This document shows, in pieces, positions 28,485 through 36,749 of a DNA stretch of 64,000 nucleotides. Every line of letters begins with the position of its first letter. Within the stretch, counting starts at the first letter, position 1. A program made the translations under genes and the position numbers. Source of the stretch: Hyphomicrobiales bacterium. Lineage in GTDB: Bacteria > Pseudomonadota > Alphaproteobacteria > Rhizobiales > Rhizobiaceae. The notes under the pieces were generated by a model. It did not search any database. It saw nothing but the letters and a program-made list of their open reading frames with translations, and was not told the DNA's origin. The DNA lies in contig UCKS01000033.1 in the NCBI GenBank assembly GCA_900473045.1, positions 62,001 to 126,000 of the forward strand. Reading direction: 5' to 3'.

Positions 28485-28898
28485 ATGAAAACTGTTCTGA
28501 TCGCCTATGCGGGAACGCTGGTGTCCCTGTTGATCGCCGATGCCATCTGGCTCGGGCTGGTGGCCCGGACGTTTTACCGCGACCAGCTCGGCGAACTCAT
28601 GCTGCCCTCGCCGAACCTTGCGATCGCATCGGTCTTCTACGTATTTTTCGCGATGGCCATCGTTCTGCTCGCCGTCATGCCGGGGGTCAAGGCTGGTTCC
28701 CTCACTACCGCGCTGGGTTATGGGGCAGTCCTCGGGCTTGCCGCTTACGGCACCTACGACATTACCAACCTGGCGACGCTGAAAGGCTGGCCGACGATTG
28801 TCAGCGTGGTCGATATGGCCTGGGGCACCTTTGTCACGGCGTTTTCCGCCAGCTGCGGCCTTTTGGCCTGCCGCTATTTTGCCGGTGGAACGTCCTGA
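28485..28898 (+). CDS. DUF2177 family membrane protein
   Basis: 137 residues with about four membrane helices. It begins MKTVLIAYAGTLVSLLIADAIWLGLVARTFYRDQLG and includes the pattern YGTYDITNLATLKGWP and VDMAWGTFVTAFSA. These are the conserved features of DUF2177, a family of unknown function found in the inner membrane. The ATG has GAGG about 9 nt upstream. It lies between two PilZ-like genes and follows the first by 98 bp, so co-transcription is possible. Confidence 0.88.
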   Translation: MKTVLIAYAGTLVSLLIADAIWLGLVARTFYRDQLGELMLPSPNLAIASVFYVFFAMAIVLLAVMPGVKAGSLTTALGYGAVLGLAAYGTYDITNLATLKGWPTIVSVVDMAWGTFVTAFSASCGLLACRYFAGGTS

Positions 28899-29101
28899 TT
28901 CGCGACATCGCGACAGGCAGAGTGCGTCAATTTACATCCTCATTAAATTTTTAAGGAATCTTTTCAAAGGATTGCAATATCCCTGACCGATCCTGCACAC
29001 GTCGCACACTGCTCTCATGAGGAGGGTGAGAGCGATGAACGCAAACGATGCGGCAGATGTGGATTCACCGTCCAGGCCATATCGCTATCGAGGGAGTGAC
29101 G

Positions 29102-29470
29102 ATGCAGAACTCGACGATGTATTCCGTGGTCAGTTCCAAACTGTATGAGCAGCGTTTCGAGCGGTTCAAGATCGGACAGGCCGGAACGCTGATGGCCGTC
29201 AAGCCCGGGCTCGGCGGTGTCTCGACCCGGACCTGCAAGATGACCGAGATTTCGCGTGGTGGCGCCAGCTTCGTCGTCAATACGACGATCGGCCTTCCGC
29301 AGCATTATTACCTCACCATCGTCGGCACCAAAAAGCGAATCGGCTGCGCCGAAGTCTATCGGCGCGACAACCGCATCCAGGTGCATTTCATCAAGCCGAT
29401 CGACGAGGAATTCCTGCATCAGATCGTCCGCTACGAGTTCTTCACCGGTGGCGAGCTGAAAAAGCACTAG
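29102..29470 (+). CDS. PilZ-like domain protein (second copy)
   Basis: 122 residues from an ATG with GGGAG 5 nt upstream. Like the gene at 28030 it has a basic stretch (YEQRFERFKIGQAGTLM), a central MTEISRGGASFVV that matches the position of the PilZ D/NxSxxG motif with E in the first position, and a C-terminal run of strands (YYLTIVGTKKRIGCAEVYRRDNRIQVHFIKP). Both proteins end with a short EEFLHQIVR or EFLSRLIR helix, which suggests paralogy. Canonical c-di-GMP residues are degenerate, so it may have lost ligand binding or be a partner protein. Confidence 0.7.
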   Translation: MQNSTMYSVVSSKLYEQRFERFKIGQAGTLMAVKPGLGGVSTRTCKMTEISRGGASFVVNTTIGLPQHYYLTIVGTKKRIGCAEVYRRDNRIQVHFIKPIDEEFLHQIVRYEFFTGGELKKH

Positions 29471-29598
29471 CAGCCGCCGGACTTTGAGCACGTATTGCCA
29501 TGAGTGCGGCCGCTGACGTGATGGATTTGGTTTCCATGATTGCGAAACCTCGCTAGTCTGCGCGGCGATTTCATCCATTGTCAGGCTCGATCATCCGC

Positions 29599-30720
29599 AT
29601 GTCCGCATTCTCCCGATTTACACCGCTCGTCGCCTCGCTTCCCTCCACGATTCCGTTTGTCGGACCTGAAGCGATCGAGCGCCAGCGCGACCGCCCGATC
29701 GCAGCAAGGATCGGTGCCAATGAGAGCGGTTTTGGTCCTGCTCCGTCGGTCGTGGCAGCGATGACGGCGGCTGCCGCAGGGGTCTGGCGATACAACGACC
29801 CGGAAAATTTCGAGCTGAAGACAGCGCTTGCCGGCCATCTCGGTACCGAGGCGGAGAATATCGCCATCGGCGAAGGCATCGATGGGCTGCTCGGCCAGAT
29901 CGTTCGCATGGTGATCGAGCCCGGCATGCCGGTCGTCACCTCACTTGGCGGCTATCCGACGTTCAACTTTCATGTGGCAGGGCATGGCGGGCGTCTGGTG
30001 ACGGTTCCTTACGTGAATGACCGCGAAGATCTCGACGGGCTGTTGGCTGCGGCCAAACGCGAGAATGCGCCGCTGGTCTACTTCGCCAATCCCGACAATC
30101 CGATGGGCAGCTGGTGGGATGCAGAGAGCGTTGTCGCCTTTGCCCAGGCACTGCCGGAAACATGCCTCCTCATTCTCGACGAAGCCTATGGCGAGACCGC
30201 GCCGGCCGGCGTCATTCCTTCGATCGCTTCGCTGATCGATATGCCGAACGTGATCCGCACCCGCACCTTTTCCAAGGCCTATGGCCTGGCAGGCGCCCGT
30301 GTCGGCTATGTCATCGGCACGCCGGGAACGGCGCAGGCCTTCGACAAGATCCGCAACCATTTCGGCATGAACAGGATCGGCACCGCTGCGGCTGTCGCAG
30401 CACTGGCGGACAAGGACTATCTGGCTGAGGTTCTGGAGAGAATTGCTGTATCACGCGGCAGGATCGCCGGCATCGCTGTCAGCAATGGGCTGAAGCCCCT
30501 GCCCTCGGCAACGAATTTCGTCACCATTGATTGCGGCAAGGATGCCGTCTTTGCGCGGGCGGTTGTCGACCGGCTGATGGCCGACCATGGCATTTTCATC
30601 CGCATGCCGGGCGTGGCGCCGCTGAACCGCTGCATCCGGATCAGCACCGGACCGGAGGCGGACATGGCGCTGCTGGAAGAAGCCTTGCCGAAAGTATTGG
30701 AATCGCTCGGCAGGCAATAG
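29599..30720 (+). CDS. PLP-dependent aminotransferase, HisC-like
   Basis: 373 residues of fold-type I class I/II aminotransferase, closest in pattern to histidinol-phosphate aminotransferases. The PLP lysine is Lys226 in TRTFSKAYGLAGARVGYVIG; ANPDNPMG and ILDEAYGE carry the Asn and Asp that hold the cofactor; ANESGFGPAPSV is the substrate-side N-terminal motif. The C-terminal GVAPLNRCIRISTGPEAD contains the carboxylate-binding arginine. No his genes are near, so it may act on another amino acid. The ATG at 29599 is used; a TTG lies seven codons upstream. Confidence 0.88.
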   Translation: MSAFSRFTPLVASLPSTIPFVGPEAIERQRDRPIAARIGANESGFGPAPSVVAAMTAAAAGVWRYNDPENFELKTALAGHLGTEAENIAIGEGIDGLLGQIVRMVIEPGMPVVTSLGGYPTFNFHVAGHGGRLVTVPYVNDREDLDGLLAAAKRENAPLVYFANPDNPMGSWWDAESVVAFAQALPETCLLILDEAYGETAPAGVIPSIASLIDMPNVIRTRTFSKAYGLAGARVGYVIGTPGTAQAFDKIRNHFGMNRIGTAAAVAALADKDYLAEVLERIAVSRGRIAGIAVSNGLKPLPSATNFVTIDCGKDAVFARAVVDRLMADHGIFIRMPGVAPLNRCIRISTGPEADMALLEEALPKVLESLGRQ

Positions 30721-30780
30721 AACCGCGCCTCATCTTCGGAGGTCTCGGCCGCTACCGCCTGTCGTCGATGCGATTCTGTT

Positions 30781-31047
30781 TCAATGCACTGTCATCCATT
30801 CGCGTGCGGCCCGCAGGGCCGTGGCGAGATCAGTCTTGCTCATGGTCATCGTCAGATCGGCACGCAGCGCTGCTGCCCGGTCCGAGCCCTTGATGGCGGC
30901 GATGTTCAACCATTTGTGCGCGGCGACGAGATCGACATCGCAACCACGTCCGGTTGCATACATCAAACCCATTTCGCAAAAGACGTCCGCGCGATTTTCG
31001 CCACCCATCGTGGCATCCGAGGCATTCTGAATGTCAAAGCGTGCCAT
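30781..31047 (-). CDS. Short Sel1-like repeat protein
   Basis: 88 residues: MARFDIQNASDATMGGENRADVFCEMGLMYATGRGCDVDLVAAHKWLNIAAIKGSDRAAALR and a helical tail. One clear Sel1 repeat (ADVFCEMGLMYATGRGCDVDLVAAHKWLNIAA) is present. There is no signal peptide, so it is probably cytoplasmic and works through protein binding. Similar short Sel1 proteins are widespread in Rhizobiaceae with unknown function. It is convergent with the aminotransferase gene. Confidence 0.8.
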   Translation of the reverse strand: MARFDIQNASDATMGGENRADVFCEMGLMYATGRGCDVDLVAAHKWLNIAAIKGSDRAAALRADLTMTMSKTDLATALRAAREWMTVH

Positions 31048-31585
31048 TGTCTCTGTCCCTGTTTATCTGTTTTGTTACGTCCGTAGGCCCTGTTTTGTTT
31101 GCCTTTTGAGGCTCCTTGAAGGGGCCGCCGTCTTGTGCGGCTTTGGCCCCTTGAAGGTTGTCGGCGGGTTGTTTTTCCCTGCTCGTCTTATGGATTTGAC
31201 TATGCAGCAGGGATTTCAATACACGCTTAAAATGCATGATTAATGTGCGGCAAACAAAGTTCAAACGATTGGTAAACTTGGCTTTTTGTTAAACATCGGA
31301 CCGGCGGGAAACGCTGGCTTTTGCCTCAATCTTTACGGAAAATTCAGGTGGTGATTTCAACCAATTGATAACCACGCAAAACAGTCGCCTGTTGCCTGCG
31401 TGGAAAAAGGGCGGCCGTAAAGGCGACTTTACTGCAGGACAGCATCCATCAAAAACACCGCAGAGACATATTTACGTTTACGTTTGCGTAAGCTATTTTC
31501 CGGCCATTGAGCGGTGAGGAGACCAGCTCTGGCAACGTTTCGCCCGAAACCAACGGTGTTCGGCGAATTCTAAGGGAGGGACACG
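31048..31585. other. Intergenic region with a near-palindrome
   Basis: About 540 bp between the divergent Sel1 and DUF2147 genes. It contains the near-perfect inverted repeat at 31114-31157. The rest is AT-richer and has no supported reading frame. It should contain both promoters. Confidence 0.45.
31114..31157. repeat. Near-perfect inverted repeat, possible structured leader
   Basis: CCTTGAAGGGGCC (31114-31126) and GGCCCCTTGAAGG (31145-31157) are inverted with a single mismatched central pair; an inner GCCGC/GCGGC pair extends the stem. It lies 67 bp upstream of the Sel1 gene start, in its likely leader. There is no T-run typical of a terminator. Confidence 0.45.
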
Positions 31586-31927
31586 ATGATTCGTACATTG
31601 ATACTCGCGGCCACCATGACCGTGACAACGGCAGCCGCAGGCTTCGCCGCCGAGCCGATCGTCGGCAACTGGAAGACGGCAAGCGGCGAGACGGCTGTCA
31701 TAGCCTCCTGCGGCGGCAGCTATTGCATCACCTTGAAGACGGGCAAACATGCCGGCAAGCGCATCGGCAGCATGAGTGGCAATGGCGACAGCTATTCCGG
31801 CGAGATCACCGACCCGGCCAACGACAAGACCTATAGCGGCAATGCATCGATCAGCGGCGCCTCGCTGAAGATGCAGGGCTGCGTCCTGAAGGTTCTCTGC
31901 AAGTCGCAGACCTGGACGCGGATGTAA
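31586..31927 (+). CDS. DUF2147-like small secreted protein
   Basis: 113 residues. A signal peptide (MIRTLILAATMTVTTAAAGFAA) precedes a small beta-rich domain: EPIVGNWKTASGETAVIASCGGSYCITLKTGKHAGKRIGSM, then YSGEITDPANDKTYSGNASISGASLKMQGCVLKVLCKSQTW. The I-VGNWKT start, the cysteine pair and the D...YSG-A..SG..L...GC pattern match DUF2147 proteins, which are periplasmic and of unknown function. Four cysteines could form two disulfides. The ATG has GGGAGGG a few bases upstream. Confidence 0.82.
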   Translation: MIRTLILAATMTVTTAAAGFAAEPIVGNWKTASGETAVIASCGGSYCITLKTGKHAGKRIGSMSGNGDSYSGEITDPANDKTYSGNASISGASLKMQGCVLKVLCKSQTWTRM

Positions 31928-32260
31928 TTGCACCAACTCTCCGGCGGGCATACCCGCCGGATGCCATTTCCGGCGCGGCGTACCAGCGCGCTGTAGCCAG
32001 ACAGGAATTGCGGGCTTTCCCGTCTGTGGCCCCCTGTCGCTGCTCTCGCATCAAAACAATCCTGAACCGCCGTGTGTACGCCGGGAATCTCGACACCTTA
32101 TTCGGGTCGGGGCGGTTCCCGGACGGTTTGAACAGCTTTCGTGGGCGCGAAGATGAACGGGAGATGAACCGAGGTCTCAGGAAGAGTTCAGTTTGCCTAT
32201 GCGAAAAGGTGATCATCGAATTGAACCCCGATCGACACACCTGACCAAACGGACAAAACC
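31928..32260. other. Intergenic region before the small-protein pair
   Basis: About 330 bp. It starts with a hairpin (31940-31961). No reading frame with a family match is seen in the rest, although short frames are open. Confidence 0.4.
31940..31961 (+). terminator. Hairpin after the DUF2147 gene
   Basis: TCCGGCGGG (31940-31948) pairs perfectly with CCCGCCGGA (31953-31961), 12 bp after the stop codon. The following Ts are few, so terminator function is only likely. Confidence 0.5.
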
Positions 32261-32434
32261 ATGGACATTCTCGCTCGCCGCCTCACTATCATCAGCATGC
32301 TTATGGTCGTCTTTGCCTTGACGCTCGCAGCGGCTGTGAGCGCCGATAGCCAGCGCCGCCGCCACAACTATGCCGGCTCGATCGCCGACTGCACCGTGCA
32401 CACCACGAAGTTCTGCGAACAAGCCAAGCTGTAA
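32261..32434 (+). CDS. 57-residue small membrane or secreted protein
   Basis: ATG to TAA, 57 codons plus stop. The product MDILARRLTIISMLMVVFAL continues TLAAAVSADSQRRRHNYAGSIADCTVHTTKFCEQAKL: a basic start, one hydrophobic segment (about 9-26) that looks like a signal peptide or anchor, and a short cysteine-containing tail. The ribosome-binding site is weak. It is directly followed, after 11 bp, by another 57-residue protein of similar design. I do not recognise the family. Confidence 0.55.
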   Translation: MDILARRLTIISMLMVVFALTLAAAVSADSQRRRHNYAGSIADCTVHTTKFCEQAKL

Positions 32435-32445
32435 GGTCAAAGACC

Positions 32446-32619
32446 ATGTTCTCGCTCGCCCATTCCACAACCATCGCACTGCGCATGCTGACGCTCGCAG
32501 CCCTTCTGATGGCTCCGATGGGCGCAGTTGCCTACAGCAAGGCCTCCGGCCTTGGCATCGGCAAGCAGGGAGCCGGCCTTGTCCTGTTCGTCACCCTTCA
32601 GCGCCAGTCGATGAGCTGA
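32446..32619 (+). CDS. 57-residue small membrane or secreted protein (second)
   Basis: ATG to TGA, 57 codons plus stop. The product MFSLAHSTTIALRMLTLAAL continues LMAPMGAVAYSKASGLGIGKQGAGLVLFVTLQRQSMS. A hydrophobic stretch (about 11-29) ends in an AVA-Y site that could be cleaved by signal peptidase, leaving a short glycine-rich peptide. An AAGG box overlaps the stop of the previous gene, so the two are likely translated together. The function is unknown. Confidence 0.55.
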   Translation: MFSLAHSTTIALRMLTLAALLMAPMGAVAYSKASGLGIGKQGAGLVLFVTLQRQSMS

Positions 32620-32693
32620 GGCTGCACCTGGCCTTCTCAGACTTGCACATTTGATCCTGCTCCCTTCCTATGGACCTCCAAGGAAGAAACCTC

Positions 32694-33020
32694 ATGCCCA
32701 TCACGTCATTCGCCATCTACGCCCTTGCCGCTCTTGCAGAAATTGCCGGATGCTTCGCTTTCTGGGCGTGGATGAAACTCGACAAACCGATCTGGTGGCT
32801 GATACCCGGGATGGCAAGTCTCGCTCTGTTCGCCTGGCTTCTCACGCTGATCGAAACGGCAGCATCCGGACGCGCCTATGCCGCCTATGGCGGCATCTAT
32901 ATCGCGGCTTCACTGGCGTGGCTGTGGATTGTCGAGGGCGTCCGGCCGGATCGATGGGATGCAACCGGCGTCGTTTTTGCGCTTGCCGGCACCGCCATTA
33001 TCCTCGGCGGACCGCGCTGA
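32694..33020 (+). CDS. YnfA family (UPF0060) membrane protein
   Basis: 108 residues with four membrane helices, the size of YnfA. The family pattern is clear: [18 protein letters not shown], then [35 protein letters not shown], ending in [10 protein letters not shown]. YnfA belongs to the small-multidrug-resistance-like inner-membrane proteins; transport activity has been proposed for a few members. The ATG at 32694 has AAGGAAG about 9 nt upstream. Confidence 0.92.
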   Translation: MPITSFAIYALAALAEIAGCFAFWAWMKLDKPIWWLIPGMASLALFAWLLTLIETAASGRAYAAYGGIYIAASLAWLWIVEGVRPDRWDATGVVFALAGTAIILGGPR

Positions 33021-33097
33021 CCGGCCTTTCCTGAACTGCCGCCTGTGCATTCCCATCTTGTCGTTTGCTTGTAAAAAACGGCATCCTATAATGCCGC

Positions 33098-34600
33098 ATG
33101 AACAACCGAATCTCTTCCCTCTCCGCCCTTTCCATCGCAACGCCCGACGTTTTCGAACCGCAGACGTTTGACGATCCGCTTGCAGCCGTCGACGCGCTCT
33201 CGGCGCTCTATGATCGCAACACCAAGTTTCTCGTCGATGCGTTCACCGAGCTTGGCCGGACCGGAACGCCGGTCTCGCGCTACCGCGCCTGCTATCCGCA
33301 GGTCAGCATCGAGACCAACAGCTTCAGCCATGTCGATTCGCGCCTGTCCTACGGCTATGTCAGTGCGCCGGGCGTCTACACGACCACGGTTACACGGCCA
33401 AAATTGTTCCGGCATTATCTGAAGGAACAGCTCGGACTATTGATCCGCAGCCATGGCGTCGGCGTTACGGTATCCGAATCGACAACGCCCATCCCGCTGC
33501 ATTTCGCTTTCGGCGAAGGCGCCTATGTCGAGGCCGCGATGGCCGAAAACATCGACATTCCGCTGCGCGACCTGTTCGATACGCCGGATCTGACCACCAC
33601 CGACGACGAGATCGCCAACGGGTCTTACGAGCCGGGCCCCGGCGAACCCTCACCGCTTGCACCCTTCACTGCCCAGCGCATCGACTATTCGCTGGCCCGC
33701 CTTAGCCACTATACGGCGACTAGTGCGACGCATTTCCAGAATTTCGTGCTGTTCACCAACTACCAGTTCTATATCGACGAATTCTGCCTCTGGGCGCGCC
33801 AGCAGATGGTCGATGGCGGCAATGGCTATACCGCCTTCGTCGAACCGGGCAACATCACCACCCAGCCCGGATCGGACAAGCCCGATTCGGACCTGACGCT
33901 CACGCGTCTGCCGCAAATGCCGGCCTATCATCTGAAGAAAAAGGGCCATGGCGGCATCACCGTCGTCAATATCGGCGTCGGACCGTCCAACGCTAAGACG
34001 ATCACCGACCATATCGCCGTGCTGCGGCCGCACGCCTGGCTGATGCTTGGCCACTGCGCCGGCCTGCGCAACAGCCAGACGCTCGGTGATTACGTTCTTG
34101 CTCACGCCTATGTGCGCGAAGACCATGTTCTGGACGACGACCTGCCGGTCTGGATCCCGATCCCGGCGCTCGCCGAGGTTCAGGTGGCGATGCAGGACGC
34201 GGTGGCGGAAGTGACCGGATATGAGGGCTATGACCTGAAGCGGATCATGCGTACCGGCACCGTCGCCACCATCGATAACCGCAATTGGGAACTGCGCGAC
34301 CAGCGCGGCCCGGTCAAGCGGCTGTCACAATCGCGCGCCATCGCACTCGACATGGAATCGGCGACCATCGCCGCCAACGGCTTCCGCTTCCGCGTGCCCT
34401 ACGGCACCCTGCTCTGCGTCTCCGACAAGCCGCTGCATGGGGAACTGAAACTGCCGGGCATGGCGACGGCCTTCTACAAGACACAGGTCAGCCAGCATTT
34501 GCAGATCGGCATTCTGGCGCTGCAGAAACTGGCCGCCATGCCGCCGGAAAAGCTGCATTCGCGCAAGCTGCGCAGTTTCTTCGAAACGGCGTTCCAGTAG
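33098..34600 (+). CDS. amn: AMP nucleosidase
   Basis: 500 residues. Amn splits AMP into adenine and ribose 5-phosphate, controlling adenylate levels. The N-terminal Amn-specific domain runs through YRACYPQVSIETNSFSHVDSRLSYGYVSAPGVYTTTVTRP; the C-terminal nucleosidase domain has TVVNIGVGPSNAKTITDHIAVLRPHAWLMLGHCAGLR and DMESATIAANGFRFRVPYGTLLCVSDKPLHGE, with the acidic ribose-binding residues of the phosphorylase/nucleosidase fold. The length is normal. It converges on the next gene with only 3 bp between the stops. Confidence 0.94.
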   Translation: MNNRISSLSALSIATPDVFEPQTFDDPLAAVDALSALYDRNTKFLVDAFTELGRTGTPVSRYRACYPQVSIETNSFSHVDSRLSYGYVSAPGVYTTTVTRPKLFRHYLKEQLGLLIRSHGVGVTVSESTTPIPLHFAFGEGAYVEAAMAENIDIPLRDLFDTPDLTTTDDEIANGSYEPGPGEPSPLAPFTAQRIDYSLARLSHYTATSATHFQNFVLFTNYQFYIDEFCLWARQQMVDGGNGYTAFVEPGNITTQPGSDKPDSDLTLTRLPQMPAYHLKKKGHGGITVVNIGVGPSNAKTITDHIAVLRPHAWLMLGHCAGLRNSQTLGDYVLAHAYVREDHVLDDDLPVWIPIPALAEVQVAMQDAVAEVTGYEGYDLKRIMRTGTVATIDNRNWELRDQRGPVKRLSQSRAIALDMESATIAANGFRFRVPYGTLLCVSDKPLHGELKLPGMATAFYKTQVSQHLQIGILALQKLAAMPPEKLHSRKLRSFFETAFQ

Positions 34601-34603
34601 CCC

Positions 34604-35560
34604 TCAGCGGCGCGGCGACAATAAAATTGACAAAAGCGTGCCGGCAACCGCCGACACGACGATCAGCAGATGCGCATTGACGCTGGCGCTGGCCAAAAGA
34701 TCAAAGGCAGCGCCCTTGGCCGGTGCGCCGAAGGAGATTGCGCCTGCCGTTATGCCAGCCGGATAGGTTCCGACACCTGCCGGTGCATGCACGGGTAGAA
34801 CCGACGACAGTTCGCCGCCGAGAGCGCCGCCGAAACAGGCGGCGAGCGGCAGGACGCCCATCGTGGCCAGCACCCAGGCAAGCACGGCGACCTTTGTCGA
34901 CCAATTGAGAACGGTCATCAGCCATGCCCTGACGAAAACCGGCGCATTGGCAGGCAACCCCGCCTCCACCTCGATCAGAAACCGGCCGAGTTTTTCAGGC
35001 AGGCGCCGCTGCAGAACGGCAAGCGCGTGACCTTTCAACAGGAACAGCGCCAGCGGCGACACGAGAAAAAGCCCCCAGAGCAACCACCCTAGTGCCTGAT
35101 TGTCACCGCCGATGATCAGGCCGATGCCCGCAGCGGCGAACAGGGCGTGCAGATCGAGAAGCCGCATGAGCAGCAGCGCCGAGGTGCTGCGCGTCAGCGG
35201 AACCGCAAATTCCGAGCGCATCAGGATCGGAAAACTGGTTTCGCCAGCCCGGAAAGGCAGCATGATGTTGAGCAGGTTATGAACCTGCGTCACGCGCAGC
35301 AGCGACAGGAAACGGCCATGGGTTTCGTTGGGGAAATAATCGTAGATACGGTAGCAGCGGATGAAATAGGTCCCGACCAGAAGCAGAAGCGCCGACAAAA
35401 CCGGAACGAGGCCGATGCCGGCCCATTGCCGCAACAGAACCGGCCAGCCCCAGATCCACTGGATGAAAGCGGCATAGGCGATGACGGTCACAAGGGACAG
35501 GGCGGCCATCCGGTTGCGGACAAGCCATGAACCCCGGCTGGCATCCTCTCCTGCATTCAT
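34604..35560 (-). CDS. Flippase-like (UPF0104) membrane protein
   Basis: 318 residues with about eight membrane helices, of the lysylphosphatidylglycerol synthetase transmembrane/AglD-type flippase-like family. Conserved parts include FIRCYRIYDYF, TQVHNLLNIMLPFRAGETSFPILMRSEF, and ALGGELSSVLPVHAPAGVGTYPAGI. It lacks a synthetase domain. It is divergent from a membrane glycosyltransferase across ~94 bp, and a lipid kinase gene follows that, so a shared role in making or moving a polyprenyl- or lipid-linked sugar is likely but inferred. Confidence 0.85.
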   Translation of the reverse strand: MNAGEDASRGSWLVRNRMAALSLVTVIAYAAFIQWIWGWPVLLRQWAGIGLVPVLSALLLLVGTYFIRCYRIYDYFPNETHGRFLSLLRVTQVHNLLNIMLPFRAGETSFPILMRSEFAVPLTRSTSALLLMRLLDLHALFAAAGIGLIIGGDNQALGWLLWGLFLVSPLALFLLKGHALAVLQRRLPEKLGRFLIEVEAGLPANAPVFVRAWLMTVLNWSTKVAVLAWVLATMGVLPLAACFGGALGGELSSVLPVHAPAGVGTYPAGITAGAISFGAPAKGAAFDLLASASVNAHLLIVVSAVAGTLLSILLSPRR

Positions 35561-35654
35561 ATATTTGGTACTTTCCTGTCCAGTGCCATGGCACGGCTGG
35601 TTATCACGATAACCCAGGCGAGAGAACCTGCAGCGTTTTTAAAAGGCTTTGATC

Positions 35655-36671
35655 TTGGATCCCATCTTGGAAGCAAACAGGGCAGTGATTGATACTGCCC
35701 CGCCGGTCGAGTTGTCCGTCGTCGTGCCGATCTACAATGAGGAAGAAAGTGTCGGCCCGCTGGTCGCCCGCATCCGGGAAGCCATGGCGAATTTCGACAA
35801 GCCGTGGGAGCTCATTCTCGTCAATGACGGCAGCACCGACGGCACGCTCGTCAGTGCCCGCAAGGAGCTGGGGAACGGCCTGCGGTTGAAGATCGTCGAG
35901 CTGCAGCGCAATTTCGGCCAGACCGCCGCCATGCAGGCCGGGATCGACCTGGCATCCGGCCGGTTGATCGCCACACTCGACGGCGACCTGCAGAACGATC
36001 CGCGCGATATTCCGGCCATGGTCAAGGCGATCGAGGAGCGTGAACTGGATCTTTTGGTCGGCTGGCGCAAGAACCGCCAGGACGGTCTGTTGCTGCGCAA
36101 GATCCCCTCCTGGTGCGCCAATGCCCTGATCGGCAAAATTACCGGGGTGAAACTGCACGACTATGGCTGCAGCCTGAAAATCTACCAGGCCTCGATCATC
36201 AAGCAGGTCAAGCTGATGGGCGAGATGCACCGTTTCATTCCGGCCTGGGTCGCAGGCGTGGTGCCGAGCAGCCGCATCGGCGAAATGCCGGTTACTCACC
36301 ATGCCCGCCAGCACGGCACGTCCAAATACGGAATTTCCCGCACATTTCGGGTGATTCTCGACCTGCTGTCGGTGCTGTTCTTCATGCGCTACAAGGCACG
36401 GCCGGGACATTTCTTCGGGTCGATCGGACTTTTCGCCGGTGGTCTCAGTGCGTTGATCCTGTTCTACCTGTTCATCGACAAGTTCCTGCTCGGCAACGAT
36501 ATCGGCACACGGCCGATGCTGATCGTCGGCGTCATGCTGTTCCTGTCCTCGGTCCAGCTGATCACCACCGGCATTCTCGCCGAAATGATGGCGCGGCTCT
36601 ATTCCGGCGAAAACGACACGCCGCCGTATATCGTGCGCAAGGTTTTCGAGCAGGATAGAGCTGAAGTATAA
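35655..36671 (+). CDS. Membrane-bound family 2 glycosyltransferase
   Basis: 338 residues. The GT2 domain (about 17-240) has ELSVVVPIYNEEESVGPLV, the nucleotide-binding LVNDGSTDGT, the DxD metal site in IATLDGDLQNDP and the acceptor-side YGCSLKIYQ. Two C-terminal transmembrane helices (SIGLFAGGLSALILFYLFI and MLIVGVMLFLSSVQLITTGILAEMM) place it with the ArnC/GtrB/DPM1 type, which attach sugars to polyprenyl phosphate at the inner membrane. No ATG precedes the domain; the TTG at 35655 has AAAGG 8 nt upstream and is preferred, with a GTG at 35685 as alternative. Confidence 0.88.
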   Translation: MDPILEANRAVIDTAPPVELSVVVPIYNEEESVGPLVARIREAMANFDKPWELILVNDGSTDGTLVSARKELGNGLRLKIVELQRNFGQTAAMQAGIDLASGRLIATLDGDLQNDPRDIPAMVKAIEERELDLLVGWRKNRQDGLLLRKIPSWCANALIGKITGVKLHDYGCSLKIYQASIIKQVKLMGEMHRFIPAWVAGVVPSSRIGEMPVTHHARQHGTSKYGISRTFRVILDLLSVLFFMRYKARPGHFFGSIGLFAGGLSALILFYLFIDKFLLGNDIGTRPMLIVGVMLFLSSVQLITTGILAEMMARLYSGENDTPPYIVRKVFEQDRAEV

Positions 36672-36696
36672 CTTGGTGCGCTTGATCTGGCGCCGA

Positions 36697-36720
36697 GGAA
36701 GAGCCGGAACCGGCTCTTCC
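36697..36720. terminator. Inverted repeat between convergent genes
   Basis: GGAAGAGCCGG (36697-36707) and CCGGCTCTTCC (36710-36720) are perfect inverted copies with 2 bases between them. The repeat lies in the gap between the glycosyltransferase and lipid kinase stops; no T-tract follows, so termination is only likely. Confidence 0.55.
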
Positions 36721-36749
36721 CGAAACCTGGGACTGAAGGCTAATCCCGG

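Noticed and set aside
31034..31264. 76-codon minus-strand frame in the Sel1/DUF2147 gap
   Set aside because: It overlaps the Sel1 gene start and a palindrome, and shows no motif.
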